Origin: Cellulomonas chitinilytica
GTDB taxonomy: Bacteria; Actinomycetota; Actinomycetes; Actinomycetales; Cellulomonadaceae
Assembly: GCF_016862675.1 (NCBI RefSeq)
Contig: NZ_BONK01000014.1
Coordinates: forward strand, 62,001-126,000
Direction of reading: 5' to 3'
Length of the DNA: 64,000 nucleotides
In this document: positions 26,753-35,125 of the stretch, piece after piece
Layout of the letters: the number at the start of each line of letters is the position of its first letter
Position numbering within the stretch: position 1 is the first letter of the stretch
The notes under the pieces: model-generated
The model's database searches: none
Told to the model about the DNA's origin: nothing
What the model saw: only the letters and a program-made list of their open reading frames with translations
Program-made: the position numbers and the translations under genes

Positions 26753-27388
26753 TCACAGGTCGTCAGTCACAGAGACGAGGGCAGGACGACGCGGGTCGTC
26801 GACGCGCACCACCACGTCGGCGACAGCCTCCGGGGCCACCTCGTCGGCGTACCGGGCGAAGGCGGGCAGGAGCCACCGCTCCTCCTCCGGCAGGAGCCGC
26901 GCGAGGGTCGCCGGGCGGACGGCGAGGTGCACGGCGACGTCGACGTCGAGCCCACGTCCGAGGAGCAGCTCCCCGTCGACGACCAGCACGGACCCGGCCG
27001 GTGCGGTCTCGTAGCCCGCCCGGGTCGCCCGGTCGGCGACCGCGTCCCACAACGACGGCAGGTACCGGCCCTCCGCGGCGAACGGGTCGAGCACCTCACG
27101 ACGCAGCGCCGCCTCGTCCAGCCGGTCCTCGAGGTAGGCGTCGGCGTCGCGCCGGCCGTGCTCCCACCGCAGCGACGCGGGCCGCAGGAAGTCGTCCGCG
27201 TGCACCCGCGCCACGGCCCGGCCGGCGGCACGCAACGGGCCGACGAGCGCGTCCGCCAGGTCCGCCGGGCGCAGCACCGCGGCGCCGTCCACCACGACCC
27301 GGCAGCGGCCCGGGACCGCGAGCACGCGCTCGACGACGTGCGCGACCAGGGTGTCCCGGCCGACGGGTGTGACGGTCGTGCGCGTCAC
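26753..27388 (-). CDS. Uridine-kinase-like protein lacking the P-loop
   Basis: 211 residues that follow the nucleoside/uridine kinase pattern of actinobacteria: a first strand RCRVVVDGA, HADDFLRPASLRWEHG (like the DDFH/RP motif) near 73-88, DAYLEDRLD near 93-101, and LVVDGELLL. Where these kinases have GxxGxGKT after the first strand, this one reads DGAAVLRPADLA, with no lysine or glycine motif, so ATP binding is doubtful. The GTG start overlaps the MscS stop (GTGA), so it is translated together with a mechanosensitive channel. It could be a pseudo-kinase regulator; this is inference. Confidence 0.7.
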   Translation of the reverse strand: MTRTTVTPVGRDTLVAHVVERVLAVPGRCRVVVDGAAVLRPADLADALVGPLRAAGRAVARVHADDFLRPASLRWEHGRRDADAYLEDRLDEAALRREVLDPFAAEGRYLPSLWDAVADRATRAGYETAPAGSVLVVDGELLLGRGLDVDVAVHLAVRPATLARLLPEEERWLLPAFARYADEVAPEAVADVVVRVDDPRRPALVSVTDDL

Positions 27389-28803
27389 GCCGTCGGACGC
27401 CCGTCGCCGTCGTCGGCGGCACGCCCGTCCTTCTCCTCGGCGTGGTGCTCGCGCTCGTCGATGACGTCCTGCCCGGGCCCCTGGAAGTGCTCCGACCGCT
27501 TCAGCGCGTCGATGCTCCCGGTGAACAGCCGCGCGTTCTGGCCGGTCGAGGTCAGCACCTCCGTGTCGTCCGGCGCGCGGGCCCCCGGACGTGGCAGCTC
27601 GCGGGTCGCGGGGAGCCGGACGGGCGGCTGCGCGTGGGCGGCTCGTCCTGGCGGGCCGGGCTGCGTCGCGGTGGCCGGACCCGCGACGTCCGGCCCCGAC
27701 CGGCCGTCCCGTGCGTCGTCGGCGGGCCGCCCCGCCTCCCACCGGGTCCGCGGCAGGCCTTCGGGCGCCTCCGCCTGCAGCCACGCGACGAGCCCCTCGC
27801 GGACGTAGCAGCGCAGGTCGAACAGGGTGGGCGCGTCGACCGCCGACGCGAGCGCGCGCACCCGGACCGCGCCGCCCACCGCGTCCGTGACCTGCAGGAT
27901 CCCGACCCGGCGGTCCCACAGGTCCGTGGCCTCCAGCAGCCGCGCGAGCTCGGCGCGCATCCGCTCGACGGGCAGCTCCCAGTCGAGGTCGAGCTCGACG
28001 GTGCCCAGCAGGTTCGCGTCGCGCCGGGTCCAGTTCTCGAACGGGGTCGACGTGAAGTACGTCGACGGCATGATGAGGCGGCGGTCGTCCCACACGTGCA
28101 CGACGACGTACGTGAGGGTGATCTCCTCGATCCGCCCCCACTCGCCGTCGACCACCACGACGTCGTCGACCCGGATGGCGTCGGTGAACGCGATCTGCGT
28201 CCCCGCGAACACGTTCGCGAGCGAGCTCTGCGCCGCGAGCCCCGCGACGATCGACAGGAGACCTGCCGACGCGAGCAGGCTCGCCCCGAACGCGCGCGCG
28301 TCCTTGAACGTGAGCAGCACCGCGCCGGCCGCGCACACCACGATCACCGCGACGGTGATGCGCCGCAGCAGCTGCACCTGCGTCCGGACCCGCCGCGCGT
28401 GGCGGTTGTCCGCGACGTCCACCCGGTACCGGGCGAAGGCCGCGTCCTCCAGCACGAACGCAAGGCTCCCGACGAGCCACGCCACCGAGAGGATCAGCGC
28501 GATCAGCAGCACGTGCTCGGCGGCGGCCCGCCAGTCGGAGGGCTCGGTGGACAGCCGCAGCGCGATCCACAGCGCCACGACGACGAGCACGGCGCGGGTG
28601 GGCCTGCGCGAGTGCCGGGCGAGGTCCGCCGCGACGGGCGAGCGGCGTGCGGCCCGCCGGACGAGCGCGCCGAGCAGGATCGCGACGAGGTAGGCGACGA
28701 CGACGGACGCGAGGATCGAGAGCACAGGCACGACGACGTCGCTCGCCGACGTGGGATCGGGCTCCCCCACGGGCACGGCGGTCGGGAACACGGAGCGGTG
28801 CAC
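27385..28803 (-). CDS. MscS-family mechanosensitive ion channel
   Basis: 472-residue channel. Membrane segments lie near 20-45, 65-83, 96-118 and 147-166, and the pore helix SLLASAGLLSIVAGLAAQSSLANVFAG near 175-201 is the MscS TM3 signature. The beta domain follows, with VDGEWGRIEEITLTYVVV. The last 110 residues are a low-complexity Asp/Arg/Pro tail not found in short MscS proteins. The GTG at 28803 is the farthest plausible start and no strong ribosome site is seen. It is coupled to the kinase-like gene. Confidence 0.9.
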   Translation of the reverse strand: MHRSVFPTAVPVGEPDPTSASDVVVPVLSILASVVVAYLVAILLGALVRRAARRSPVAADLARHSRRPTRAVLVVVALWIALRLSTEPSDWRAAAEHVLLIALILSVAWLVGSLAFVLEDAAFARYRVDVADNRHARRVRTQVQLLRRITVAVIVVCAAGAVLLTFKDARAFGASLLASAGLLSIVAGLAAQSSLANVFAGTQIAFTDAIRVDDVVVVDGEWGRIEEITLTYVVVHVWDDRRLIMPSTYFTSTPFENWTRRDANLLGTVELDLDWELPVERMRAELARLLEATDLWDRRVGILQVTDAVGGAVRVRALASAVDAPTLFDLRCYVREGLVAWLQAEAPEGLPRTRWEAGRPADDARDGRSGPDVAGPATATQPGPPGRAAHAQPPVRLPATRELPRPGARAPDDTEVLTSTGQNARLFTGSIDALKRSEHFQGPGQDVIDEREHHAEEKDGRAADDGDGRPTA

Positions 28804-28933
28804 GCCGGTCAGCCTAGGCAGCGGGCCCCAGGGGCGACACCGGGCGCGCGTCCGGGAAGGCGCCCGCGCCGGACGCCAGGTCGGCCGGGCCGCGCAACCC
28901 TGCCGCTGCGTCCGGACCACGGGCGTTTTCAGG

Positions 28934-28964
28934 GGTGCCCCGTCCTCGTGGAGGACGGGGCACC
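28934..28964. repeat. Perfect 14-bp hairpin, 3-base loop
   Basis: GGTGCCCCGTCCTC-gtg-GAGGACGGGGCACC. It is not directly after either gene, because both neighbours are transcribed away from it, so it is not a simple terminator. It may be a cruciform, a binding site, or part of an unannotated short RNA. Confidence 0.75.
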
Positions 28965-29181
28965 ACGAGAGGCGTCTCGCCGGCACGAGGCGTGGCGCGC
29001 TCCCTGCACCCTTGCGGGCGGCCCGGCTCTCGCCGGACCCTCGACATGCGGTCCGAAAACCGCTGACAGCCGGTCGCGTGGGATTCCCATGACGATCGGC
29101 TGGACCCTGTCTAACACTCCCTTTGCCAGGATGCACCTCAGACAGATGTCCAGTTACGCGCGCTTTGTCAGGGGAGGCGTC

Positions 29182-29187
29182 TAGCCT
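29182..29187 (+). promoter_or_regulatory. -10-like box for alkA
   Basis: TAGCCT ends eight bases before the GTG at 29196, consistent with a leaderless or nearly leaderless transcript. Confidence 0.35.
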
Positions 29188-29195
29188 GCGATGTC

Positions 29196-30056
29196 GTGAC
29201 CGAACCCCATCCTCTTGTGACCACCGTCACATGGCACCGCCTCGAGCGGCCCCTCGACCCCGCGCCGCTGCTCGCCTCGCTCGTCGCCCACGCGACACCG
29301 GGCGTCGAGGTCGTCGAGGGGTCGACCGTGCGGCGGCTCGCGGTCGTCGACGGGCGGCCCACCGCGGTCGAGGCACGGCTGTCGAGCGACCTCGTCGAGC
29401 TGCGGGGCGCGCCAGTCGACGTCCTGACGCGGCTCGGCGCCCGCTGGTTCGGCCTCGACGACGACCTCGGTGCGGTCGCCGACGCGCTCGGTCCCGACCC
29501 CGTCGTCGGCCCGCTCGTCCGCCGCCGGCCCACCCTGCGGATCCTCGGGCACCTCGACGGGTTCGAGGCGGCGGTCAGCACCGTGCTCGGCCAGCAGGTG
29601 TCGCTCGCCGCGGCCCGCACGTTCGCCGGCCGGCTCGCGAGCGCGTACGGCACCCCGGGACCCGCGGGCCTCGTGGTGCCGCCGTCCCCGGACAGGCTCG
29701 CCGCCGTCGACCCCGCCGAGCTGCAGTCCGTCGTCCGCATCACCCACGCGCGGGCCCGCACCCTGCACGCCCTCGCGGCCGCGTGCGCGGACGGTCTCAC
29801 GCTCGCCCCCGGTGCCGACGTCCACGACGTCCGCTCGCGGCTCGTCGCCCTGCCGGGGATCGGGCCGTGGACCGCCGACTACCTCGCGCTGCGGGTGCTC
29901 GCCGACCGGGACGCGCTGCCCGTCGGCGACCTCGTGCTGCGGCGGGCGCTCGACGTGCCGTCCCCCCGGGACGTCGCGCACGCGGCGGAGGCGTGGCGCC
30001 CGTTCCGGGCGTTCGCGGCGGTGCACCTGTGGACGTCGCACGCCTACGCCCTGTGA
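29196..30056 (+). CDS. alkA: DNA-3-methyladenine glycosylase II (AlkA-like)
   Basis: 286-residue HhH-GPD glycosylase that removes alkylated bases from DNA. An AlkA N-terminal domain covers about 1-110. The helical core contains VLGQQVSLAAAR, and the helix-hairpin-helix LPGIGPWTADYLALR lies near 223-237. The catalytic aspartate is in PVGDLVL near 249. No Ada-type regulatory domain or HTH is fused. The start is GTG at 29196. It acts in the same pathway as the methyltransferase at 22 kb. Confidence 0.92.
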   Translation: MTEPHPLVTTVTWHRLERPLDPAPLLASLVAHATPGVEVVEGSTVRRLAVVDGRPTAVEARLSSDLVELRGAPVDVLTRLGARWFGLDDDLGAVADALGPDPVVGPLVRRRPTLRILGHLDGFEAAVSTVLGQQVSLAAARTFAGRLASAYGTPGPAGLVVPPSPDRLAAVDPAELQSVVRITHARARTLHALAAACADGLTLAPGADVHDVRSRLVALPGIGPWTADYLALRVLADRDALPVGDLVLRRALDVPSPRDVAHAAEAWRPFRAFAAVHLWTSHAYAL

Positions 30057-30196
30057 CCAGCGGCGCTGTCCCGCGGCCGCCCGTCCCTGCACGTCAGCAG
30101 GCCGCTGTCCGGTGACGGTCGGGTCACGGTTGGGGCACATCGGGCCGGTGGCATCACGATTGCGCGACGTCGCCCCCACCGGGGACGCCGCGCCCC

Positions 30197-30202
30197 TAGC
30201 GT
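30197..30202 (+). promoter_or_regulatory. -10-like box for DUF4349 gene
   Basis: TAGCGT ends seven bases before the ATG at 30210; no Shine-Dalgarno sequence is present. Confidence 0.4.
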
Positions 30203-30209
30203 CCGGGCC

Positions 30210-31229
30210 ATGACCTCGACGACGAGCAGGATCTCCCGTCCGCGCCGCAGCGCGGCCCTCGGCGCGGCCGCCCTCCTGGCCGCGACCCTCGCGCTCGGCG
30301 CGTGCAGCGCGGGCGACGACAGCGGCTCCTCCGACAGCGCGGACGTCGCCTCCGACGCCGGCGCGGCGGCCGGCGGGAACGTCGGCGGCGAGGTCGGCGG
30401 CGACGTCGGTAGCGACGACGCGGCGGCCGGCTCGCAGGTGCAGCCCGCCGCCGACGGCACCGTCCCGGCGGCGTCGACGCAGCAGGTCGTCCAGGTCGGC
30501 GAGCTGTCGATGAGCGTCGACGACGTGCGGGTCGCGGCGGACGCCGTCGTCGACCTCGCCGAGAAGGCCGGTGGCCGGGTCGACGACCGCACCGAGCACG
30601 ACGCCACCGCCGGCACCCGCGGCACCGCGAGCCTGAAGATCCGCGTGCCGTCGACCGAGATGACCGCCACGCTCGCCGCGCTGCGCACGATCGGCACCGT
30701 CGACCAGGTCGACCTGCACTCGCAGGACGTGACGAACGTCGCCAAGGACCTCGACGCCCGGATCCACGGGCTCGAGCTCTCGGTGGCCCGGATGCAGGAC
30801 CTGCTGGCGCGGGCGACGACGAACGAGGCCGTCGTCTCGGCGGAGAACTCGCTCACCGAGCGCCAGACGAACCTCGAGCAGCTCCAGTCCCAGCGGGCGC
30901 TGCTCGCCGACCAGGTGCGGCTCTCGACGCTGACCGTCGCGATCACCGGACCCGAGGTCGTCGTGGCCCCCGAGCCGGAGCCCGAGCCGACCGGTCCGCA
31001 GTCGTTCCTCGAAGGGCTCTCCGCGGGCTGGTCCGCGTTCGCGGCGACCGTCAAGGTCGTGGTCGTGCTGTTCGGCGTCCTGCTGCCGTGGCTCGCGTTC
31101 GGCGGCGCGATCGCCGCGGGCGTCGTGGCGGTCTCCCGCTGGCGCCGCGCACGATCCGAGGTCCCGGCCGCACCGGTCCCGGCGCCGGTGCCGGTCCAGG
31201 TCAGCGCTGACGACGAGCCACGCTCCTGA
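30210..31229 (+). CDS. DUF4349 membrane-anchored lipoprotein
   Basis: 339 residues. A twin-arginine-containing signal ends in the lipobox ALGAC (cysteine about 32). A Gly/Asp-rich spacer (35-75) leads to the DUF4349 domain (about 90-280), whose VAKDLDARIHGLELSVARMQ stretch forms a long coiled coil, and a C-terminal membrane helix (about 285-310) follows. The domain is therefore held outside the cell at both ends. DUF4349 proteins are widespread with no defined role. A Pro/Val repeat tail ends the protein. Confidence 0.88.
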   Translation: MTSTTSRISRPRRSAALGAAALLAATLALGACSAGDDSGSSDSADVASDAGAAAGGNVGGEVGGDVGSDDAAAGSQVQPAADGTVPAASTQQVVQVGELSMSVDDVRVAADAVVDLAEKAGGRVDDRTEHDATAGTRGTASLKIRVPSTEMTATLAALRTIGTVDQVDLHSQDVTNVAKDLDARIHGLELSVARMQDLLARATTNEAVVSAENSLTERQTNLEQLQSQRALLADQVRLSTLTVAITGPEVVVAPEPEPEPTGPQSFLEGLSAGWSAFAATVKVVVVLFGVLLPWLAFGGAIAAGVVAVSRWRRARSEVPAAPVPAPVPVQVSADDEPRS

Positions 31230-31260
31230 CACCCCGACCGACCCGGAGGATCCTGCTGCC

Positions 31261-31566
31261 ATGAGCTCCACGACGAACTGGTACGTCCTGCAGCACGCTC
31301 CCGGCCCGGCGGTCCCGGACGGCGAGTCGGTGTTCGACCAGCCGGGGATCGCCGGCCACTACGCGTTCCTGGCCCGGCGGCGGGAGGCGGGCGAGCTCGT
31401 CGCGGCGGGGCCGCTGCCCGACGACGACGGGCGCGGCATGACGGTGCTCGACGTCGCGTCGTACGACGACGCGGTGCGGCTCGCGACGCAGGACGACCAG
31501 GCGGTCGTGGACGGCCTGCTGACCGTCACCGTCCGCGAGTGGCGTGTGGTGATGGCCCGCGACTGA
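31261..31566 (+). CDS. YciI-like protein
   Basis: 101-residue small cytoplasmic protein of the YCII fold (alpha/beta ferredoxin-like). Typical parts are a first strand WYVLQHAPGP with the conserved histidine, a helix HYAFLARRREAGELVAAGPL, and a closing strand VREWRVVMA. Some family members are dehalogenase- or dioxygenase-associated, but most have no known function. The gap to the DUF4349 gene is only 31 bases, so they may be one transcript. Confidence 0.85.
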   Translation: MSSTTNWYVLQHAPGPAVPDGESVFDQPGIAGHYAFLARRREAGELVAAGPLPDDDGRGMTVLDVASYDDAVRLATQDDQAVVDGLLTVTVREWRVVMARD

Positions 31567-31582
31567 CGCCTGCGCAGGACGG

Positions 31583-31633
31583 TCGCGCGCGCCTGACGGG
31601 CGCCTGCGACCTGCTGCCGTCAGGCGCGCGCGA
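31583..31633. terminator. 17-bp bidirectional hairpin, overlapping the 3' end of the GlxA-type gene
   Basis: A perfect 17-bp stem (31583-31599 with 31617-31633) around a 17-base loop, between the convergent YciI and GlxA-type genes. The right arm overlaps the last codons and stop of the GlxA-type gene (stop at 31620-31622). Confidence 0.8.
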
Positions 31634-32567
31634 ACGTCCTGCGGTACTCGGACGGGCTCACGCCGACGGCCCGTCGCAGGTGCAGGCGCAGGTTGGTCGC
31701 GGTGCCGAGGCCGCTCGCGGCCGCGACCCGGTCGAGCCCCCAGTCGCTCGTCTCGAGCAGCTCGCGCGCACGGTCGAGCCGCGCGGTGACGAGCCAGCGC
31801 AGGGGGGTCGTGCCCGTCTCGGCGACGAACGCGCGCGCGAACGTGCGCTCCGACGTGCAGGCGTGCCGGGCGAGGTCGGTGACGGTGAGCGGCTCGTCCA
31901 GCCGTCGCAGGGCCCACGCCCGGGTCGCCGCGAGGGAGCCGGGGCGGTCGGGCTCGAGGGGTCGGGCGATGTACTGCGCCTGCCCGCCGTCGCGGTGCGG
32001 GGGCGCGACGATGTCGCGGGCGACCCGGTTGGCGACCGCGGCGCCGCGGTCGGTGCGCAGCAGGTGCAGGCACAGGTCGATGCCCGCGGCCACGCCGGCG
32101 GACGTCACGACGCTGCCCTCGTCGACGAACAGCACGTCCGGGTCCACCCGGACCCGTGGGAAGCGGCGGGCGAGCTCGGCGGTGTGCAGCCAGTGGGTCG
32201 TCGCACGGCGCCCGTCGAGCAGCCCGGCCTGGGCCAGCAGGAACGCGCCGGCGCAGATCGACACGACGCGGGCGCCGCGGGCGTGCGCGCGCCGGACCGC
32301 GTCGAGCACCTCGTCGCTCACGACGCGGTCGTGGGGGCGGAACGCCGGGACCAGCACGGTGTCCGCCGTGTCGAGCGCCTCGAGCCCCGCCTGGGCGACG
32401 ACGGGGTAGCCGCCGGTGGTCGGCACCGGGCCGGGGCGCTCGGAGCAGAGCGTGAGCGTGTACCCGAGGTCGCCGTGGCCCGTGAAGATCTGGAACGGCA
32501 TGCCGACCTCCATGGCGAGCACGGAGTCCAGCACGAGGACCGCGACGTGGTGCGGGGCGGACGACAT
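31620..32567 (-). CDS. GlxA-type transcription regulator (DJ-1/PfpI + AraC HTH)
   Basis: 315-residue regulator. The N-terminal DJ-1/PfpI-like domain (about 8-175) has the nucleophile elbow cysteine in SICAGAFLLAQAG. The C-terminal AraC/XylS DNA-binding domain (about 215-312) has two HTH motifs, one near CTSERTFARAF and the other ending PSEYRRTF. The DJ-1 domain is probably a ligand sensor. It is divergent from the MFS transporter, 72 bases away, which is the likely target. TAGATT on the minus strand ends six bases before the ATG, so it may be leaderless. Confidence 0.92.
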   Translation of the reverse strand: MSSAPHHVAVLVLDSVLAMEVGMPFQIFTGHGDLGYTLTLCSERPGPVPTTGGYPVVAQAGLEALDTADTVLVPAFRPHDRVVSDEVLDAVRRAHARGARVVSICAGAFLLAQAGLLDGRRATTHWLHTAELARRFPRVRVDPDVLFVDEGSVVTSAGVAAGIDLCLHLLRTDRGAAVANRVARDIVAPPHRDGGQAQYIARPLEPDRPGSLAATRAWALRRLDEPLTVTDLARHACTSERTFARAFVAETGTTPLRWLVTARLDRARELLETSDWGLDRVAAASGLGTATNLRLHLRRAVGVSPSEYRRTFARA

Positions 32568-32573
32568 GGCAGC

Positions 32574-32579
32574 AATCTA
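32574..32579 (-). promoter_or_regulatory. -10-like box for GlxA-type gene
   Basis: Minus strand TAGATT, six bases before the ATG at 32567; no ribosome site upstream. It also lies in the divergent promoter region shared with the MFS gene. Confidence 0.4.
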
Positions 32580-32639
32580 TCGAACAGTGGCACTCCTGCC
32601 ACTCGCCCGGGACGCGGCCCTCACAGGATCGTGACCGGC

Positions 32640-33833
32640 ATGACGACCCTCGCCACCCCGACCCCCGTCACCTCCGGCACCCGCGTCACCCGTCGACTGA
32701 TCGGCGCCCAGGGCCTGTACGTGCTCGCGAGCTCGGTGGACCTCACGCTCACCGGCATCGTCGGCGCGCACCTCGCCCCGACCCGCGCGCTCGCGACGGT
32801 GCCGTTCGGCCTCATCCCCGTGGTCGCCGCGTCCTCGACGTTCCTGCTGTCGCGCGGCATCGGCCGGTACGGGTACCGGCGGGTGTTCGCGCTCGCGTCG
32901 TCGAGCGCGGTCGTCGCCGGTCTGGTCTCCGCGACCGCCGTGCACCTGCACCTGTTCTGGCTGTTCTGCGTCGGCACCGCGATCGTCGGCGTGCAGCAGG
33001 CGGGCGCCGGCTACTACCGGTACGCGGCCGCGGAGTCCAACCCCGACGCCCGCGCGAAGGCCGTGAGCACCGTGCTCGCGGGCGGCCTCGTCGCCGCGCT
33101 CGTCGGGCCGTTCCTCGCGACCGCGGCAGGTGGCGCCACCACCACGCCCTACGTCGGGTCGTACCTGCTCGTCGCGCTGTGCGGCGCCGTCGCGACGGTG
33201 TGGAACGCGCGTCTCCCCCGCGAGCTCGTCACGCTCGCCGCGCCGTCGCGGGCCGTCGACGCGCCCGACGCCCGCTCACGCGCGCAGCTGTGGCGGCAGC
33301 CCGTGCTGCTCACCGGGGTCGCGGCCACGTGCCTCGCGGCGGTCGCGATGATGTCGATGATGACCGCCGGGCCCATGGCCGGGATGGACATGGGCCACGA
33401 CGAGGGGCAGGCGACGCTCGCCGTCCAGCTGCACATGATCGGGATGTTCGCGCCCGGCTTCGTCGTCGCCCGGTGGATCGGGCGCATCGGCGAGCGGCGG
33501 GTCGCCGCGCTCGGGGCGCTCGTGCTCGTCGTCGCCGGCGGCGCGGCGGCCGTCAGCCCGCAGACGTGGGCGTTCCTCGTCGCGATGACGGCGGTCGGGG
33601 TCGGCTGGAACCTCGCGTTCAGCGGCGGGAGCGCGATGATCGCCGGGTCCTACCGGCCGAGCGAGCGCGGCCGCGTCCAGCCCGTCGCCGAGCTCGTCAC
33701 CACGACGGCGCAGGTCGGCGGGACGGTCGGCGCCGGGGTCCTCGCGACCGCGAGCGGCTGGCCGGTCCTGGGCGTGGCGGTCGTCGTCGCCTCCGTCCTG
33801 GTCGGCACCGCCCTCCGCCCCGACCGCCCTTGA
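32640..33833 (+). CDS. MFS transporter with Met/His-rich loop
   Basis: 397 residues and about twelve membrane segments. The loop between the two halves reads MTAGPMAGMDMGHDEG (near 240-255) and continues into VQLHMIGMFAPGFV. It is rich in Met, His and acidic residues, a composition often linked to soft-metal binding but also seen more generally in this MFS branch. Substrate unknown: a metal, drug or metabolite. The ATG at 32640 is the first start after the divergent promoter. The GlxA-type gene opposite is the likely regulator. Confidence 0.85.
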   Translation: MTTLATPTPVTSGTRVTRRLIGAQGLYVLASSVDLTLTGIVGAHLAPTRALATVPFGLIPVVAASSTFLLSRGIGRYGYRRVFALASSSAVVAGLVSATAVHLHLFWLFCVGTAIVGVQQAGAGYYRYAAAESNPDARAKAVSTVLAGGLVAALVGPFLATAAGGATTTPYVGSYLLVALCGAVATVWNARLPRELVTLAAPSRAVDAPDARSRAQLWRQPVLLTGVAATCLAAVAMMSMMTAGPMAGMDMGHDEGQATLAVQLHMIGMFAPGFVVARWIGRIGERRVAALGALVLVVAGGAAAVSPQTWAFLVAMTAVGVGWNLAFSGGSAMIAGSYRPSERGRVQPVAELVTTTAQVGGTVGAGVLATASGWPVLGVAVVVASVLVGTALRPDRP

Positions 33834-33903
33834 CCATCCCCCACCGGCGGGGTCGGTCGAGGTGGGGCGGGGGGCGGGCCGGGCCGGGCACGCGCCGTGG
33901 GAT

Positions 33904-33909
33904 TACCGT
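33904..33909 (+). promoter_or_regulatory. -10-like box for ROK gene
   Basis: TACCGT ends seven bases before the GTG at 33917. This supports that GTG over one at 33908, which overlaps the box. Confidence 0.4.
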
Positions 33910-33916
33910 GTGGGCC

Positions 33917-35077
33917 GTGACCGAGGTCCGTGAGGAGGCGTACGCCTGGCCGCGCCGGCCGGCGGCGTCGCGCGACGTGCTGCTCGAGCTGCTCGTGCAC
34001 GGCGCGATGCCGCGCTCCGAGCTCGCCGAGCGGCTCGGGCTGTCCCGGCCGACGATGACGCGGCTGACGCGCGGGCTCGTCGAGGCGGGTGTGCTCGTCG
34101 AGGCGGAGACGGAGCTGCGCACGGCGCTGGGCCGCCCGTCCGAGCTGTTGCGCGTGGTCCCGGCGGCGGGGCACTTCGTCGGGGTCAAGCTCACCGGCGA
34201 CCACCTGTACGGGGTCGTCACGGACCTCACGGCGAGCGTCGTGGGCACGCTCGACGAGCCGCTGACCTCGACGGACGTCACCTCGGTGCTCGCGCAGGTG
34301 GCCGACGCCGTCGAGCGGCTCCGCCGCCGGCACCGCCGCGTCATGGCGCTCGGGCTGACGCTCGCCGGGACCCTGAGGCGGGACGCCGGACCTGCGGTGG
34401 TCGTCGAGTCGATGTTCCTGCGCTGGGCGGACGTCCCGCTCGAGCAGCTCCTCGTGGACGCGACGGGGCTGCCGAGCGTCGTCGAGAACGACGTGCAGGC
34501 GCTCACCGCGGCCGAGCACTGGTTCGGCGCGGGGGCGGGCCTCGACTCGCTCGCGGTCGTCACGGTGGGTGCCGGGATCGGGTGCGGGCTCGTGGTGCAC
34601 GGCCGGCTCGTCCGCGGTGCGCACGGCCTGCCGGGGCAGCTCGGCCACGTGCTCGTCGACCCGTCGGGCCCGGTGTGCGACCAGGGGCATCGCGGGTGCG
34701 CCGCCGCCTACCTGATGACCGCCGCGCTCCTCGACCACCTGACCACGCCGGAGGGCCGGCCGACGTTCGACGAGGCGCTGGCCCGGGCGCGCGCCGGCGA
34801 CCCGGCCGCCGTCGAGGTCGTCGACCGGGCCGGGTACGCGCTCGGCGTGGTGGTCGGGACCGTCGCGAACGTCGTCGACCCGCAGAAGGTGCTCCTGACG
34901 GGAGAGGGCCTCCCCCTGCACGAGGTCGCCGCCGCCCGGTTCCGCGACGGGCTGGCGGCGACGTACGCGTCCGACCCGGACCGGCTCGTGATCGACGTGC
35001 AGCCGTTCGACTTCGGCGAGTGGGCCCGGTCGGCCGCGGCCCTGGCCATCCGGTCCGTCGTGCAGGGCACCGCCTGA
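33917..35077 (+). CDS. ROK family transcription regulator
   Basis: 386 residues. A winged HTH covers about 10-70 (MPRSELAERLGLSRPTMTRLTRGL), followed by a ROK sugar-kinase-like domain with GLTLAGTL and the ENDVQALTAAEHWFG segment. The ROK zinc motif, usually CxCGxxGCxE, reads CDQGHRGCAA here, so one cysteine and the glutamate are missing. Family members repress sugar genes and respond to sugars. It converges with the GH36 gene, whose promoter has a doubled palindrome that could be its operator. Confidence 0.9.
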   Translation: MTEVREEAYAWPRRPAASRDVLLELLVHGAMPRSELAERLGLSRPTMTRLTRGLVEAGVLVEAETELRTALGRPSELLRVVPAAGHFVGVKLTGDHLYGVVTDLTASVVGTLDEPLTSTDVTSVLAQVADAVERLRRRHRRVMALGLTLAGTLRRDAGPAVVVESMFLRWADVPLEQLLVDATGLPSVVENDVQALTAAEHWFGAGAGLDSLAVVTVGAGIGCGLVVHGRLVRGAHGLPGQLGHVLVDPSGPVCDQGHRGCAAAYLMTAALLDHLTTPEGRPTFDEALARARAGDPAAVEVVDRAGYALGVVVGTVANVVDPQKVLLTGEGLPLHEVAAARFRDGLAATYASDPDRLVIDVQPFDFGEWARSAAALAIRSVVQGTA

Positions 35078-35087
35078 CGCACGCGAC

Positions 35088-35119
35088 CGGGCCGGTCACG
35101 CCCGGAGCGGACCGGCCCG
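35088..35119. terminator. Bidirectional terminator between ROK and GH36 genes
   Basis: CGGGCCGGTC and GACCGGCCCG pair perfectly (10 bp) with a 12-base loop, between convergent stops at 35077 and 35126. Confidence 0.7.
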
Positions 35120-35125
35120 CCGCCG

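Larger units (their letters stand above)
28804..29195. other. Divergent intergenic region mscS/alkA
   Basis: 392 bases without a supported gene. It contains the perfect 14-bp hairpin at 28934-28964 and an 8-bp inverted repeat nearby (GCGTCCGG / CCGGACGC around 28850-28880). An AT-richer strip near 29100-29180 holds the alkA promoter. No open frame here has codon use like its neighbours. Confidence 0.5.

Noticed and set aside
28934..28964. Hairpin as terminal inverted repeats of an insertion sequence
   Set aside because: Arms are three bases apart with no transposase gene, and no target duplication is seen.
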